Positions 52,482 through 61,496 of a stretch of DNA of 64,000 nucleotides are shown piece after piece. The stretch comes from Candidatus Riflebacteria bacterium HGW-Riflebacteria-1 (GTDB taxonomy: Bacteria; Muiribacteriota; Ozemobacteria; Ozemobacterales; Ozemobacteraceae): contig PGYB01000025.1 of NCBI GenBank assembly GCA_002839445.1, forward strand, positions 37,525 through 101,524, written 5' to 3'. A model generated the notes under the pieces. The model saw nothing but the letters and a program-made list of their open reading frames with translations, ran no database searches and was not told the origin of the DNA. Position 1 is the first letter of the stretch, and each line of letters opens with the position of its first letter. The position numbers and the translations under genes are program-made.

Positions 52482-52517
52482 ACTGGCCTAAAGCACAAGC
52501 AGGAGGCTCAGTAAACA

Positions 52518-53909
52518 ATGCTCGATATCAGATGGATCCGCGCTAACCCAGAATTATTCAAAGCTGCAATGATCAAAAGAGGCGAGGCCTCCGTTGATAA
52601 CCCGATTAACCAGAAGATCCTGCAGGCTGCAGGCAGTCCGAAAGAACCAGAAAAAATTCTTGAGGTTCTGCTGGCCAATGCCGCAAATGTTTTCATCGAA
52701 AAACTGGAGCCTCTCGAAAAACTCGATGTGCAGCGCCGCGAGGCCATCGGAAAACTCGAAGCGCTCAGCGCTGAACGTAACACGGTAACCAAAGAAGTTG
52801 CCCGCCGCAAAGCCAATAAAGAGCCGGCCGAAGAGCTTTTTGCCGGCATGAAGGAAGTCGGCAGCCAGATCAAAGATTTCGAAAAAAAGGTTGATGAGCT
52901 TGACCAGGCAATGAATGAAATGTTGCTGGTTATTCCTAACGCACCGCATCACACTACCCCTCTGGGTTGCGACGAGAAGGCCAACATTGAAGTTCGCAAG
53001 CATGGTCAGCCCAAAACCTTCTCTTTTGCCGTAAAAGATCACGTTGATCTTGGCGCAGATCTTGGAATTCTTGATTTTGACCGGGCGGCCAAACTCACCG
53101 GCGCCAGATTTTCGGTGCTAACCGGCAGTGGCGCCCGCATGGAACGCGCGCTGATTAACTTTATGCTCGACACTCATACCCAGAAGCATGGTTACCGCGA
53201 AATCCTGCCGCCCTTCATTGTAAATGCAAACTCAATGCGAGGAACAGGGCAGTTGCCTAAGTTTGAACAGGATCTGTTCAAGCTGCAGGGCACTGACTAT
53301 TACCTGATTCCAACCGCCGAAGTCCCGGTAACCAACCTCTATGCTGGCGAAATTCTCAAGGAATCAGACCTTACTATCAGCTATGTCGCCTATACGCCAT
53401 GTTTCAGAAGCGAAGCCGGCAGTTATGGCCGTGACACCCGCGGCATGATTCGGCAGCATCAGTTTGATAAAGTCGAGCTGGTTAAATTCTGCAAACCAGA
53501 AGATTCTTATAACGAGCTCGAAAAGCTTCTTGATAATGCCGAAGAAATCCTGCGCCTGCTTGAACTGCCATATCGGGTAGTCGCTCTGGCAACCGGTGAT
53601 ATTGGATTTTCTGCCGCCAAGACCTACGATATCGAAGTCTGGCTGCCTTCTCAGAACTGCTATCGCGAAATCAGCTCTTGCAGTAATTTCGAAGACTTTC
53701 AGGCCCGCCGTGCATCTATTCGTTATAAAGGCAGCGATTCCAAGGCAAAGACCGCGTTTGTCCACACTCTCAATGGCAGTGGCCTGGCGGTTGGCCGCAC
53801 CTGGCTGGCTATTCTTGAAAACTTTCAGGATGAAGCCGGAAGAATCTGTATTCCAGAAGTGTTGCGGCCATACATGGGCGGCTTGACTCACCTGGAGCCG
53901 ATAAAATAA
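52518..53909 (+). CDS. serS: seryl-tRNA synthetase
   Basis: A 463-residue class II synthetase. The N-terminus MLDIRWIRANPELFKAAMIKRG and the helical arm (about residues 30-130) that grips the tRNA long arm are typical. Later blocks are IPNAPHHTTPLGCDEKAN, LPPFIVNANSMRGTGQLPKF, CFRSEAGSYGRDTRGMIRQHQFDKVELVKF (motif 2) and NGSGLAVGRTWLAILE (motif 3). The arm is somewhat longer than usual (about 20-30 residues over the standard 430). An AGGAGG lies 11 bases upstream. The next gene begins nine bases after the stop. Confidence 0.97.
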   Translation: MLDIRWIRANPELFKAAMIKRGEASVDNPINQKILQAAGSPKEPEKILEVLLANAANVFIEKLEPLEKLDVQRREAIGKLEALSAERNTVTKEVARRKANKEPAEELFAGMKEVGSQIKDFEKKVDELDQAMNEMLLVIPNAPHHTTPLGCDEKANIEVRKHGQPKTFSFAVKDHVDLGADLGILDFDRAAKLTGARFSVLTGSGARMERALINFMLDTHTQKHGYREILPPFIVNANSMRGTGQLPKFEQDLFKLQGTDYYLIPTAEVPVTNLYAGEILKESDLTISYVAYTPCFRSEAGSYGRDTRGMIRQHQFDKVELVKFCKPEDSYNELEKLLDNAEEILRLLELPYRVVALATGDIGFSAAKTYDIEVWLPSQNCYREISSCSNFEDFQARRASIRYKGSDSKAKTAFVHTLNGSGLAVGRTWLAILENFQDEAGRICIPEVLRPYMGGLTHLEPIK

Positions 53910-53918
53910 GGTTCGGTT

Positions 53919-55733
53919 GTGACTGCATGCTTCAATAGAATTTCTATTCGCTGGCGATGTTTTGCGGGCCTGCTCTGGCTCGCGGCAGTTCTGCTGCTGG
54001 CAGGCTGCTCCGGTGAATCTGGCCCGGTTCCGGTCTTTTCATTTCCTTATCCGACTGATCTACGAATCTCCGGCATTGTTAATCTGGCAGATGTCGCCAT
54101 TCATCAGGATCTCGGCGGTATAACACCATCGCTGATCGATCTGCGGCCATTCGAGCTGTCGATCCAGGACCAGCCTGGCAACACGACTTCTGCCGATCTC
54201 GAAGGTCGCTTCGTTCTTGAACCGATCAGCATCAGAGATCAGGTGGTAATCATGTGCCAGCACACAAAAAAGAAGAACCTCGTTCTTGAGTGGATGGCTG
54301 CCGATTCGCAGGGCTTGTATGGTGAGGTAAGAGCCGAAGTTTCAATCAAATCAACAGCGCGTTCACTTATCGCGCGTTGCCTGCGAGATCGCTACGGCCG
54401 CCGGATAAAACCAGACTCTCTTGATGCTCAGCATATATCAACGACCGTTGATGCGATTGCCGATGTTCTTGAGAAACACCCGGAAAAACTTGCGCAATAC
54501 CGGCTCGATCAGGTTCCTGAAGTAAAGACGGCTTATACGGCGATGGCTGCGTCTTTGCATCAGGGTGAATCGGGAGTTATTCCCAACAGTCTGGTGTTAC
54601 TGCTTTATATGGCCGGTGACAACAGCCTCGCCACCCAGATTGCCGACAATATTGAGGATATCGCTGCTGCAGGTCTGCCCTCGGGAACCCAGATTCTGAT
54701 TCAGGCTGATTACCCTATTGACGGCGTTAAACGCATGATGATCACTGATAAGAAAGTCGTAGAGCTGGCTTCAGTAGGCCATCTAGATTCAAGTTCCGGC
54801 GCCGTGCTCGCGGATTTTGTCGCCTGGGGTCGCCGGGCGTTTCCGGCACGCCGTTATGCCCTGTTCATCAGCTCGCATTCAGATGCCTGGAAATCTGCCG
54901 CTTCGTTGCGAAACTCCTTGATTGTCGATGATAGCGCCGAGTCTGTCGGCAATCCGATTGAAATCGCGGCCTGGCTTGAAGGTGCCAATACCGCCTTTGA
55001 TGGCTATTATCGGGCGCTTGATCTGCTGGTTTTCGATGCCTGCAGCATGGGATGCATCGAAATTGCATGGCAGTTCCGCAAATGCGCAGATTTTACCGCT
55101 TTTTCGCAGGCCTTTGTGCCGGCTCAGGGGCTGCCATACGGCAAAATTGTCGGCGCGATCTCAGCTGTCGGCGCCGATAAAATGGCCGGCCAGGAACTGG
55201 GCAAACTGATCTGCAATGAATACCGCTCCCGCTACATCGATGCGACTGTTAAGACCCCGGCAACGATTTCCCTGATAAAAAACGCTGGATTCGATGTGTT
55301 CATGCCAAGGCTGATTGCTTATTTCACGCGCATTCATGCAGAGATAGGCCTTTACGGAACTGTTCTCGGCAATCTGCGAGACAGCCTTGAATTCGTCAAC
55401 GAAGAGGGGGCAAAAAAATATGTCGTTCAGGCCTTTGAACGGGCTGAATATCGAGACCTGAAAGATTTCGTCAGCAAGGCGCGTAATGCCATGCCTTCTA
55501 TTGCCAACACTACCGATCAGCTGCTTGCAGTATTTAGCCAGCTGATCGTGGTTAACCACACCTCGTCATGGTTTTTTCCACAGGCCAGCGGGATTTCAAT
55601 CACATTCCCCGATAAGGCCTCTTATCTGTCTGATTATATCGGCAGTTCTCCTTCGAGCTACTTCTTTCTTGATTTTTGCCAGGCTACCCTGTGGGATGAA
55701 ATTCTGACGGCAATTCACACTAACAGCCAATAG
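53919..55733 (+). CDS. clostripain-like (C11) cysteine peptidase lipoprotein
   Basis: A 604-residue protein with a lipoprotein signal ending in LAGC (lipobox, about residue 29). The N-terminal 210 residues are beta-rich, perhaps a carboxypeptidase-regulatory-like domain. The C11 peptidase domain starts at about residue 225 (LVLLLYMAGDNSLATQI). The catalytic His is in LFISSHSDAW (about residue 318) and the Cys in LLVFDACSMGCIEIAW (about residue 375), as in clostripain. It starts at GTG with AAGG upstream. It is probably anchored in an outer membrane and exposed. It follows serS by nine bases. Confidence 0.9.
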   Translation: MTACFNRISIRWRCFAGLLWLAAVLLLAGCSGESGPVPVFSFPYPTDLRISGIVNLADVAIHQDLGGITPSLIDLRPFELSIQDQPGNTTSADLEGRFVLEPISIRDQVVIMCQHTKKKNLVLEWMAADSQGLYGEVRAEVSIKSTARSLIARCLRDRYGRRIKPDSLDAQHISTTVDAIADVLEKHPEKLAQYRLDQVPEVKTAYTAMAASLHQGESGVIPNSLVLLLYMAGDNSLATQIADNIEDIAAAGLPSGTQILIQADYPIDGVKRMMITDKKVVELASVGHLDSSSGAVLADFVAWGRRAFPARRYALFISSHSDAWKSAASLRNSLIVDDSAESVGNPIEIAAWLEGANTAFDGYYRALDLLVFDACSMGCIEIAWQFRKCADFTAFSQAFVPAQGLPYGKIVGAISAVGADKMAGQELGKLICNEYRSRYIDATVKTPATISLIKNAGFDVFMPRLIAYFTRIHAEIGLYGTVLGNLRDSLEFVNEEGAKKYVVQAFERAEYRDLKDFVSKARNAMPSIANTTDQLLAVFSQLIVVNHTSSWFFPQASGISITFPDKASYLSDYIGSSPSSYFFLDFCQATLWDEILTAIHTNSQ

Positions 55734-55778
55734 CGAGCGTATCTGACACTCGCCCGTTATGTGTGTGCGGCAACATCC

Positions 55779-55808
55779 TTGACACGCCTGTGAGACCCCG
55801 ATTATAAT
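55779..55808 (+). promoter_or_regulatory. strong sigma-70 promoter of psd-pssA
   Basis: TTGACA, an 18-base spacer and TATAAT are both consensus. Transcription should start near 55815, 30 bases before the psd ATG, which has an AAGGAG upstream. Confidence 0.85.
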
Positions 55809-55844
55809 GACGCGGAAAGAACAACGCTAAAAGGAGTCTGTTGC

Positions 55845-56477
55845 ATGCGCAGCCCTATTCACAGAGAAGGCTTTTTCTTTGCTGGTTCTCTGTTCGCTCT
55901 TGGTTTAATTTCATCGACGGTTTGCCGCTGGTTGAGCCGCTTCTTTTATCTTGCTACGGCTTTTACCTTGTATTTTTTCAGAGATCCCGAACGCGAGATA
56001 CCGCAGGGAGAGAACCTTATCGTTTCGCCTGCTGATGGGAAGGTTGTCGGCATAGATTCTGTCGAGCATGTTCCGTTTATTGACGGGCCAGCCAAGCGGG
56101 TAAGCATATTTCTCTCGGTTTTCGATGTTCATATCAATCGTGCCCCGATCAAAGGCAAGGTTGCTTATCGCCACTACACGCCAGGTGAATTTTTACCGGC
56201 GTTTGAGCCAAAGGCGTCTGTTGACAATGAACAGAATGCCATTGGCATAGAAGGCTCCGAAGGTTATCGTGTTCTGGTAAAACAGATTGCCGGCCTGATT
56301 GCGCGCCGCATTCTCTGCTGGAAAAACCCTGGCAACACTGTAGATGCCGGCGAACGCTTCGGCTTGATCAGATTCGGCTCGCGAACTGAAATTTATCTGC
56401 CTCTCGACGCCAGAATCGAAGTGCGGCTTGGTCAGCGTGTTTATGGTGGCAGCACTATCGTTGCACGTAGATCCTGA
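55845..56477 (+). CDS. psd: phosphatidylserine decarboxylase (short type)
   Basis: A 210-residue membrane proenzyme that turns phosphatidylserine into phosphatidylethanolamine. Blocks: RDPEREIPQGENLIVSPADGKVVGID, FLSVFDVHINRAPI, the NEQNAIGIEGSEGYRVLV segment and RFGSRTEIYLPLDARIEVRLGQ, where self-cleavage before the Ser in FGS gives the pyruvoyl group. The length matches the short (archaeal/Bacteroidetes-type) Psd family. Its last base overlaps the first base of pssA, so the two steps are encoded in order. Confidence 0.96.
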   Translation: MRSPIHREGFFFAGSLFALGLISSTVCRWLSRFFYLATAFTLYFFRDPEREIPQGENLIVSPADGKVVGIDSVEHVPFIDGPAKRVSIFLSVFDVHINRAPIKGKVAYRHYTPGEFLPAFEPKASVDNEQNAIGIEGSEGYRVLVKQIAGLIARRILCWKNPGNTVDAGERFGLIRFGSRTEIYLPLDARIEVRLGQRVYGGSTIVARRS

Positions 56478-57313
56478 TGACAACCAGCGAAGAAGTCAGG
56501 AATCTACAGGCATCAGAAGTACAGCCTGCAGAGATAACGACTGCTACGACAGAAGGTGGCGAAAAACCACGCCGGCGTTTTAACAGCAAACACCTTTCGA
56601 TTTTGCCCAACGCCTGCACTTCAATGAACCTTATCTGTGGTTATCTTTCAATAGTCATGACTTCTCAGGGTGAGTTTCTTTCTGCCGGCTGGCTTATTTT
56701 GCTTGCCAATATTTTTGATATTCTTGATGGCCGACTCGCCCGCCTGACTTCGGTTGAGTCGCGCTTTGGTGCTGAGCTCGATTCTCTTGCAGATCTTGTC
56801 AGCTTTGGTGTTTCGCCAGCATTTCTGGTTTACACTCGCTATCTATCACATGACCGGTTTTTTGGTCTGATTATTTCAAGTATTTTTGTGATTTGCGGAG
56901 CGCTGCGTCTGGCGCGCTTTAATGTCACACCACATTCGAAGCAGGATGTTTTTGTTGGCCTGCCTATTCCTGCTGGCGCCGGCATTATAGCGACTATGAC
57001 CATTTTTGAGTTGCAGTTTTTCAACTTTATGCGAATTCCCGCAATTGTGATTCCATTTGTTGTCGCAATTACCTCGTTTTTGATGGTCAGTACGATTGAA
57101 TACCCGGCTATGAAAAAGACCCCGCAGACAAGCGGCAAACGCAAGCTTGTTGTTGCTCTGTTGCTGCTTGCTCTTGTCGTCAATCCGCCAATGACTTTGT
57201 TTTTTCTTACCTGGGGCTTTGCACTTTACGGGCTGACTTTCAGTTTGCTGAGAAATACCGTCTCTCTGCTGCGGCGACTCAGAAAAAAGCCGCAGTCTGA
57301 GACTCACGAATAA
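56477..57313 (+). CDS. pssA: CDP-diacylglycerol-serine O-phosphatidyltransferase
   Basis: A 278-residue membrane enzyme that makes phosphatidylserine. The N-terminal 40 residues are a polar extension. The CDP-alcohol phosphotransferase signature is complete: DGRLARLTSVESRFGAELDSLAD (D-G-x2-A-R-x8-G-x3-D-x3-D), followed by VSFGVSPAFLVY. Several helices follow. With psd it forms a two-gene phosphatidylethanolamine operon. Confidence 0.96.
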   Translation: MTTSEEVRNLQASEVQPAEITTATTEGGEKPRRRFNSKHLSILPNACTSMNLICGYLSIVMTSQGEFLSAGWLILLANIFDILDGRLARLTSVESRFGAELDSLADLVSFGVSPAFLVYTRYLSHDRFFGLIISSIFVICGALRLARFNVTPHSKQDVFVGLPIPAGAGIIATMTIFELQFFNFMRIPAIVIPFVVAITSFLMVSTIEYPAMKKTPQTSGKRKLVVALLLLALVVNPPMTLFFLTWGFALYGLTFSLLRNTVSLLRRLRKKPQSETHE

Positions 57314-57340
57314 ATATTCCACCAATCTGATTTACATTAA

Positions 57341-57376
57341 AAAAGGCCCCGAAACAGGCTATGTTCCGGGGCCTTT
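57341..57376. terminator. bidirectional terminator between pssA and the convergent gene
   Basis: AAAAGGCCCCG and CGGGGCCTTTT with a 14-base loop. It serves both the plus-strand pssA and the minus-strand gene ending at 57387. Confidence 0.88.
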
Positions 57377-57386
57377 TCCTGTCTGA

Positions 57387-58052
57387 TCAGTTAACTTTGG
57401 CGCTGACTATTTCGATGTTGTCGATCATTGGTAGACCGTCAGCATCATTCTTTACCGTGCCGCGAATGTGCAGAATGGTTCCTTTGGGGTAGAGTTTAGG
57501 CATTCTGCCTATTTTAATCGCACCGGTTGGGTCGGCAAGCAGATAAAGCCGCTCGCCTTTTACCCCATAACCTTTGGCCAGAACGCCAAGCAAGCCTACG
57601 TGCTGCCCCTGCATTTCGATTGGAGAGAAAAGGATCTGGGCCACAGAGACCATTTTTTCGATATTGGATTTAATGGCCCTCAGCTGTTTAACTTCGAGAT
57701 AGGGCATGCCATTAGCCTGTTTAACGGTAGCAAGAACGGTCAGCGGTCTCCAGAAGGTTTCTGGTGCGCCAGTATCAGGGTCTTGTGGCATGGTGCCAGT
57801 ACAATAAATCGCCTGGTTGTTTTCGTCACAGAGAACCCAGTCGGATCTGCTGACCGGCGGGCTACCGGGAGCGTTCTTCCAGCCTGAGTAGTGACCGTAA
57901 ACCGAGACAAATTTGTCAAGGTATGCGGCGGGATTCTTGATGATGTCGGCGATGGGGGTGAACAGTTCGCCGGCGGTCGCAGTGCCGACAATTGCGCAAA
58001 TATAAACGGCCAGAATGACCATCAGACGCCTGTAAAAACCATGTTTATTCAT
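57387..58052 (-). CDS. small exported protein with OB-like domains, unknown function
   Basis: A 221-residue protein with a signal peptide (about 1-28, cut near TATA). Two short beta domains follow, in phrases such as IKNPAAYLDKFVSVYGHYSGW and YPKGTILHIRGTVKNDADGLPM. The style is like the OB-fold domains of the protein at 9657-10532. The start at 58052 follows a GGGAG. The gene overlaps the 3' end of the DUF1232-like gene by eight bases. No specific function is known. Confidence 0.65.
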   Translation of the reverse strand: MNKHGFYRRLMVILAVYICAIVGTATAGELFTPIADIIKNPAAYLDKFVSVYGHYSGWKNAPGSPPVSRSDWVLCDENNQAIYCTGTMPQDPDTGAPETFWRPLTVLATVKQANGMPYLEVKQLRAIKSNIEKMVSVAQILFSPIEMQGQHVGLLGVLAKGYGVKGERLYLLADPTGAIKIGRMPKLYPKGTILHIRGTVKNDADGLPMIDNIEIVSAKVN

Positions 58053-58503
58053 TGTCGAGATCTCCCAGGTCTGCATATTTGGCCTTTATTTCCTGTGCCA
58101 GAGTTGCCAATTCTTCTGTATGTTTCTGACCTAGCTTTTTTATCGTGTTGATTGAAAAATGCAGGTCGCCAAACATGAGGCCGATGTTTTTCTGCACAAA
58201 TTGCAGATCTTCGAGCACTTCTTCGGCGTTACATACGCCAGAAATCGGGGCGCCGGTTGCTATGAAATGTTTTGCTGCCTCGACAAACACCATCAGATCG
58301 TCGAGATAGCCAATGTTCGGTACATCGTCAGGAATCATGTCGTGATCATCTTTGAGATAGACAAACGTGCCGGCAAGGATTTCCTTGCGCTCAGCTGTCA
58401 GGTGCGAAAACGTTGAGTATCTGATAAATCGCTTAATATATTCTTTAAGCTTGGATTCAATCTGTTCTTTGAGTTTTGTGCTGTTCAAGGTCCGCCTCCC
58501 CAA
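58045..58503 (-). CDS. DUF1232 (YkvA-like) family protein
   Basis: A 152-residue cytoplasmic or peripheral protein. The DUF1232 core is TFVYLKDDHDMIPDDVPNIGYLDDLMVFVEA, in which the usual hydrophobic DLIPD motif is replaced by DMIPD. The rest is helical and charged. DUF1232 proteins have no settled function. It begins the minus-strand pair with the exported OB-like gene. Confidence 0.75.
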   Translation of the reverse strand: MGRRTLNSTKLKEQIESKLKEYIKRFIRYSTFSHLTAERKEILAGTFVYLKDDHDMIPDDVPNIGYLDDLMVFVEAAKHFIATGAPISGVCNAEEVLEDLQFVQKNIGLMFGDLHFSINTIKKLGQKHTEELATLAQEIKAKYADLGDLDNE

Positions 58504-58639
58504 AATATATGTTTAAAAGGTAACACAACCAAGTCTGCAGGTAAAATACTTTCTGAAGCAATCAAAATTATGGAATCGAAGCTTCATAATGTGTTAGATT
58601 AAGCAGGCCTGAATGGCGACAAAAATCGGAAGGATTTTA

Positions 58640-59593
58640 ATGACAACCCCTCAATTCCCACTTCAAGATCAACTCTGCGGGTTCTCACGGGCGCTCTTTT
58701 CAACCTGGTTGTATCACCGGCGCTTTAATATTCTCTTTGATGCGGGCGAAGGCGTTGCCACCAGCCTGTGTAACCGGGTTTTCGGCATTCGCCGGATTTT
58801 TCTCTCGCATGGCCATGCTGACCACATCGCAGGACTGGTTAACCTGTTGAATATCAGAAATCTTGGCGCAGGAGACCAGACTGCAAGCCTGAAGATCTAT
58901 ATTCCAAAAAACAACAAGCTTATCGAGTTCATGATGGATTATCTGGCGCGAACTCAGAAGGCGCTGTCTTTTGAGCTTGAATGGATCCCGATAGATGCTG
59001 ACGAAGATGTTATGCTCGATGATCAGCGAAACAAGGTCTTTTTGCGAACCTTCAAAACCAAGCATTCTCAACGCCAGCTGAGTCTGGGATACAACATAAT
59101 CGAAAAGCGCCGTCGTCTGAAACCCGAATATGAGGCTTTGTCGCAGCGTGAAATCAACCAGATTGTCTGGACAAAAGGAAAAGAAGAAATCGCAACTGAG
59201 TATGAGAAGATTATTTTTTCCTATGGCGGCGATTCTCGGCCGATTAACCCTGATCTGGTAAGAGAAAGCCTCTTTCTTTGTCATGAGAGCACTTATATGA
59301 GCAGTGATGACGATGAACGCAATTTCCAGCAGCATTCTATTCTTGATGAAGTTCTTGAAATGGCTAAGCAGGCGAATGTTGAAACCTTGCTGCTTTTTCA
59401 TACTTCGCTGCGCTATAATCTCGATGAGCTGAGAGAAAAAATTAACGCTGCAAAGGCACGAATAGAGCCGGGCTGTCAGGTTCTCGTCCTGTGCGCCAAC
59501 AACATAATCGACACGGCAAACGAAGGCAGCTGGCGTAAGAAAATGCGCAAAGACAGTCTGAAAGAGCAAAGTCTCGACGGAAATTCTTTTTGA
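58640..59593 (+). CDS. ribonuclease Z-like metallo-beta-lactamase-fold hydrolase
   Basis: A 317-residue cytoplasmic protein of the RNase Z/arylsulfatase branch. It opens LFSTWLYHRRFNILFDAGEG and has the zinc motif FLSHGHADHIAGL (HxHxDH, about residue 55-61), then FSYGGDSRP and LCHESTYMS near residue 215. A C-terminal His is in LLLFHTSLRYN. It may process tRNA 3' ends, though the exosite typical of RNase Z is not obvious. The ATG at 58640 follows AAGGATTTTA. It sits 11 bases before the NtrC-type gene. Confidence 0.85.
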   Translation: MTTPQFPLQDQLCGFSRALFSTWLYHRRFNILFDAGEGVATSLCNRVFGIRRIFLSHGHADHIAGLVNLLNIRNLGAGDQTASLKIYIPKNNKLIEFMMDYLARTQKALSFELEWIPIDADEDVMLDDQRNKVFLRTFKTKHSQRQLSLGYNIIEKRRRLKPEYEALSQREINQIVWTKGKEEIATEYEKIIFSYGGDSRPINPDLVRESLFLCHESTYMSSDDDERNFQQHSILDEVLEMAKQANVETLLLFHTSLRYNLDELREKINAAKARIEPGCQVLVLCANNIIDTANEGSWRKKMRKDSLKEQSLDGNSF

Positions 59594-59604
59594 GGAGCTC
59601 GAAA

Positions 59605-61125
59605 ATGACCGGTAAGGCAAAAATTCTGGTAATCGATGACGAGCATAGCGTTCGCTGGGCTTTTGAAAAGGCTCTTCAGAAAGCGGGCTATCAGGTTGCT
59701 CTCGCCGAAAACGGCGTTAAGGGGCTTAATCTCTACAAGACATTTCATCCTGATATCGTGCTGGTTGACATTCGCATGCCCGAAATGGATGGCCTGACTG
59801 TGCTTGAGCATATTCGCGAGCTTGACTCTGAAGCTCAGGTTATCGTCATGACCGCATACACTGACATGGAAACAACCATAAGCGCCATGAAACTGGGTGC
59901 CTATGATTTTCTCAGCAAACCGTTCAATATCGATGAGTGCCTGCTGCTCATTTCGCGCGGGTTGAGCGCAAGAAACACCGGTCGTGCCGCGGAGGTATCC
60001 GCTCAGGCGCCCAAGTCGAGTGGTCTCAAGGGTAACAGTCCTGCCATGCAGGAAGTCTACAAGCTTATTGGCAAGGTTTCAGAAGAAGACGTGACTGTGC
60101 TGGTTACTGGCGAATCCGGTTCTGGCAAAGAACTGGTTGCGCAGGCGATTCACTATAACTCACGGCGCTCTCAGAAGCCATTCTGGGCAATTAACTGCAC
60201 AGCCATTAACGAGAGCTTGATGGAATCAGAGCTATTTGGCTATGAAAAGGGCGCTTTTACCGGTGCTGCTGCCGCCAAGCCTGGCATGTTTGAACTGGCA
60301 CAGGGCGGCACGATTTTTCTCGACGAAATAGGCGACATGAACCTCGAAATGCAGGCAAAACTGTTGCGAGTGCTTGAAGAGCGCGAAATCGTCAGAGTCG
60401 GTGGTAACAAACGCATAAGTGTTGACGTGCGCATTATCGCAGCCACCAACCGGGATTTGCGCCGTACAATCCTTGAAGGCCGCTTTAGAGAAGACCTCTA
60501 TCATCGCATAAAAGTAATTGAAATCAAGCTGCCATCGCTGCGTGAGCGGCCTGAAGATATTCCTCTGCTTGCACGATATTTCTGTTCTATTCTGGCGGCT
60601 CAGAGGCGAGGAGCCCCGAAAACTCTTTCAGAAGAGACCATTGCAGTGTTGTCTGCATATGCCTGGCCAGGTAACGTTCGCGAGCTGCGCAATGCCGTCG
60701 AACAATCATACACGCTCAGTCGCGATCAAATGATCCTGCCCGAGCATCTGCCGGTTGAAGTGCGACTTGGCAACCAGGCAAAAGTAAAAAGAGACGAAGA
60801 ACTGGCTGGCAGCAGCGAAATGGTTCAGGCACAAATTGCCGATAGCCCGCTTCCTGCAGCCGAAAGCGCTGCTGCTGAAATCGTTGGCGAAGTTAAGAAC
60901 GACGCTGCGGTGCCAGTAGAAGTTAGTGATATCAGCAGCATGGTCAAGGCACTGCTCCGAGATAGTCGGACTGGTGAAGCGTATTCATACGTTATGGAAA
61001 AATTTGAGCGCGAACTGTTGCGCCAGAGTCTTGAAATGCACCGCTGGAACCAGGTGCAAAGCGCCGCCCATCTGGGAATCACTCGCAACACCCTTCGCGC
61101 CAAGATCGACAAATATGAGCTCTAA
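59605..61125 (+). CDS. NtrC-family sigma-54-dependent response regulator
   Basis: A 506-residue transcription activator. It has a receiver domain (6-120) with the phospho-Asp at 55 (VLVDIRMPEMDG). The AAA+ ATPase domain (about 148-380) has GESGSGKELVAQAIH (Walker A), ELFGYEKGAFTGA (the sigma-54-contact loop, near residue 216) and GGTIFLDEIGDMN. A long Ala/Glu/Val-rich linker (about 395-445) and a Fis-type helix-turn-helix (about 465-506) complete it. It would activate sigma-54 promoters such as that at 20789-20804, although this pairing is only inferred. No partner histidine kinase is in the window. A GAGGAG supports the ATG. Confidence 0.96.
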   Translation: MTGKAKILVIDDEHSVRWAFEKALQKAGYQVALAENGVKGLNLYKTFHPDIVLVDIRMPEMDGLTVLEHIRELDSEAQVIVMTAYTDMETTISAMKLGAYDFLSKPFNIDECLLLISRGLSARNTGRAAEVSAQAPKSSGLKGNSPAMQEVYKLIGKVSEEDVTVLVTGESGSGKELVAQAIHYNSRRSQKPFWAINCTAINESLMESELFGYEKGAFTGAAAAKPGMFELAQGGTIFLDEIGDMNLEMQAKLLRVLEEREIVRVGGNKRISVDVRIIAATNRDLRRTILEGRFREDLYHRIKVIEIKLPSLRERPEDIPLLARYFCSILAAQRRGAPKTLSEETIAVLSAYAWPGNVRELRNAVEQSYTLSRDQMILPEHLPVEVRLGNQAKVKRDEELAGSSEMVQAQIADSPLPAAESAAAEIVGEVKNDAAVPVEVSDISSMVKALLRDSRTGEAYSYVMEKFERELLRQSLEMHRWNQVQSAAHLGITRNTLRAKIDKYEL

Positions 61126-61132
61126 ACTTTGT

Positions 61133-61161
61133 TTGACTGTCAAGCACGGGCGTGATAGCAT
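61133..61161 (+). promoter_or_regulatory. sigma-70-like promoter of the second FmdB gene
   Basis: TTGACT, a 17-base spacer and TAGCAT lie about 50 bases before the ATG at 61211. Confidence 0.55.
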
Positions 61162-61210
61162 GCGTTCGATGGCGTGCTCTTAGTCGTATCTCCAAGTCTG
61201 GAGGCTGCTT

Positions 61211-61438
61211 ATGCCAATATATGAATTTTTCTGCAATAACTGTAGCAAGACTTTTGATAAGCTTTGTTCGCTGAAAGATGATTTGAGCAAACTACGCTGC
61301 GAGTATTGCGAAAGCCAGAATATTAAAAAGAAAATGTCGTCTTTTGCCACCTCTGGAAATCGTGACGAACATGACCATCAGAGCAGTAGTTCGTGCTCGT
61401 CATGTTCGTCTGGATCTTGTTCTTCTTGTGGTCACTAA
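61211..61438 (+). CDS. FmdB-family zinc-ribbon protein with Cys/Ser-rich tail
   Basis: A 75-residue protein. The family start MPIYEFFCNNCSKTFDKL and the second pair CEYC give the four zinc-binding Cys. The last 20 residues form an unusual Ser/Cys/His tail with repeated CSSC units ending in CGH. Such tails occur in some FmdB proteins and may bind a second metal. It precedes the cyclic 2,3-diphosphoglycerate synthetase-like gene by 58 bases. Confidence 0.85.
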   Translation: MPIYEFFCNNCSKTFDKLCSLKDDLSKLRCEYCESQNIKKKMSSFATSGNRDEHDHQSSSSCSSCSSGSCSSCGH

Positions 61439-61496
61439 ATAGAACCCCCCCGGTCAAAAGCTGATCGAGGAAAAAATCATTATAAAGGATGTTTGT

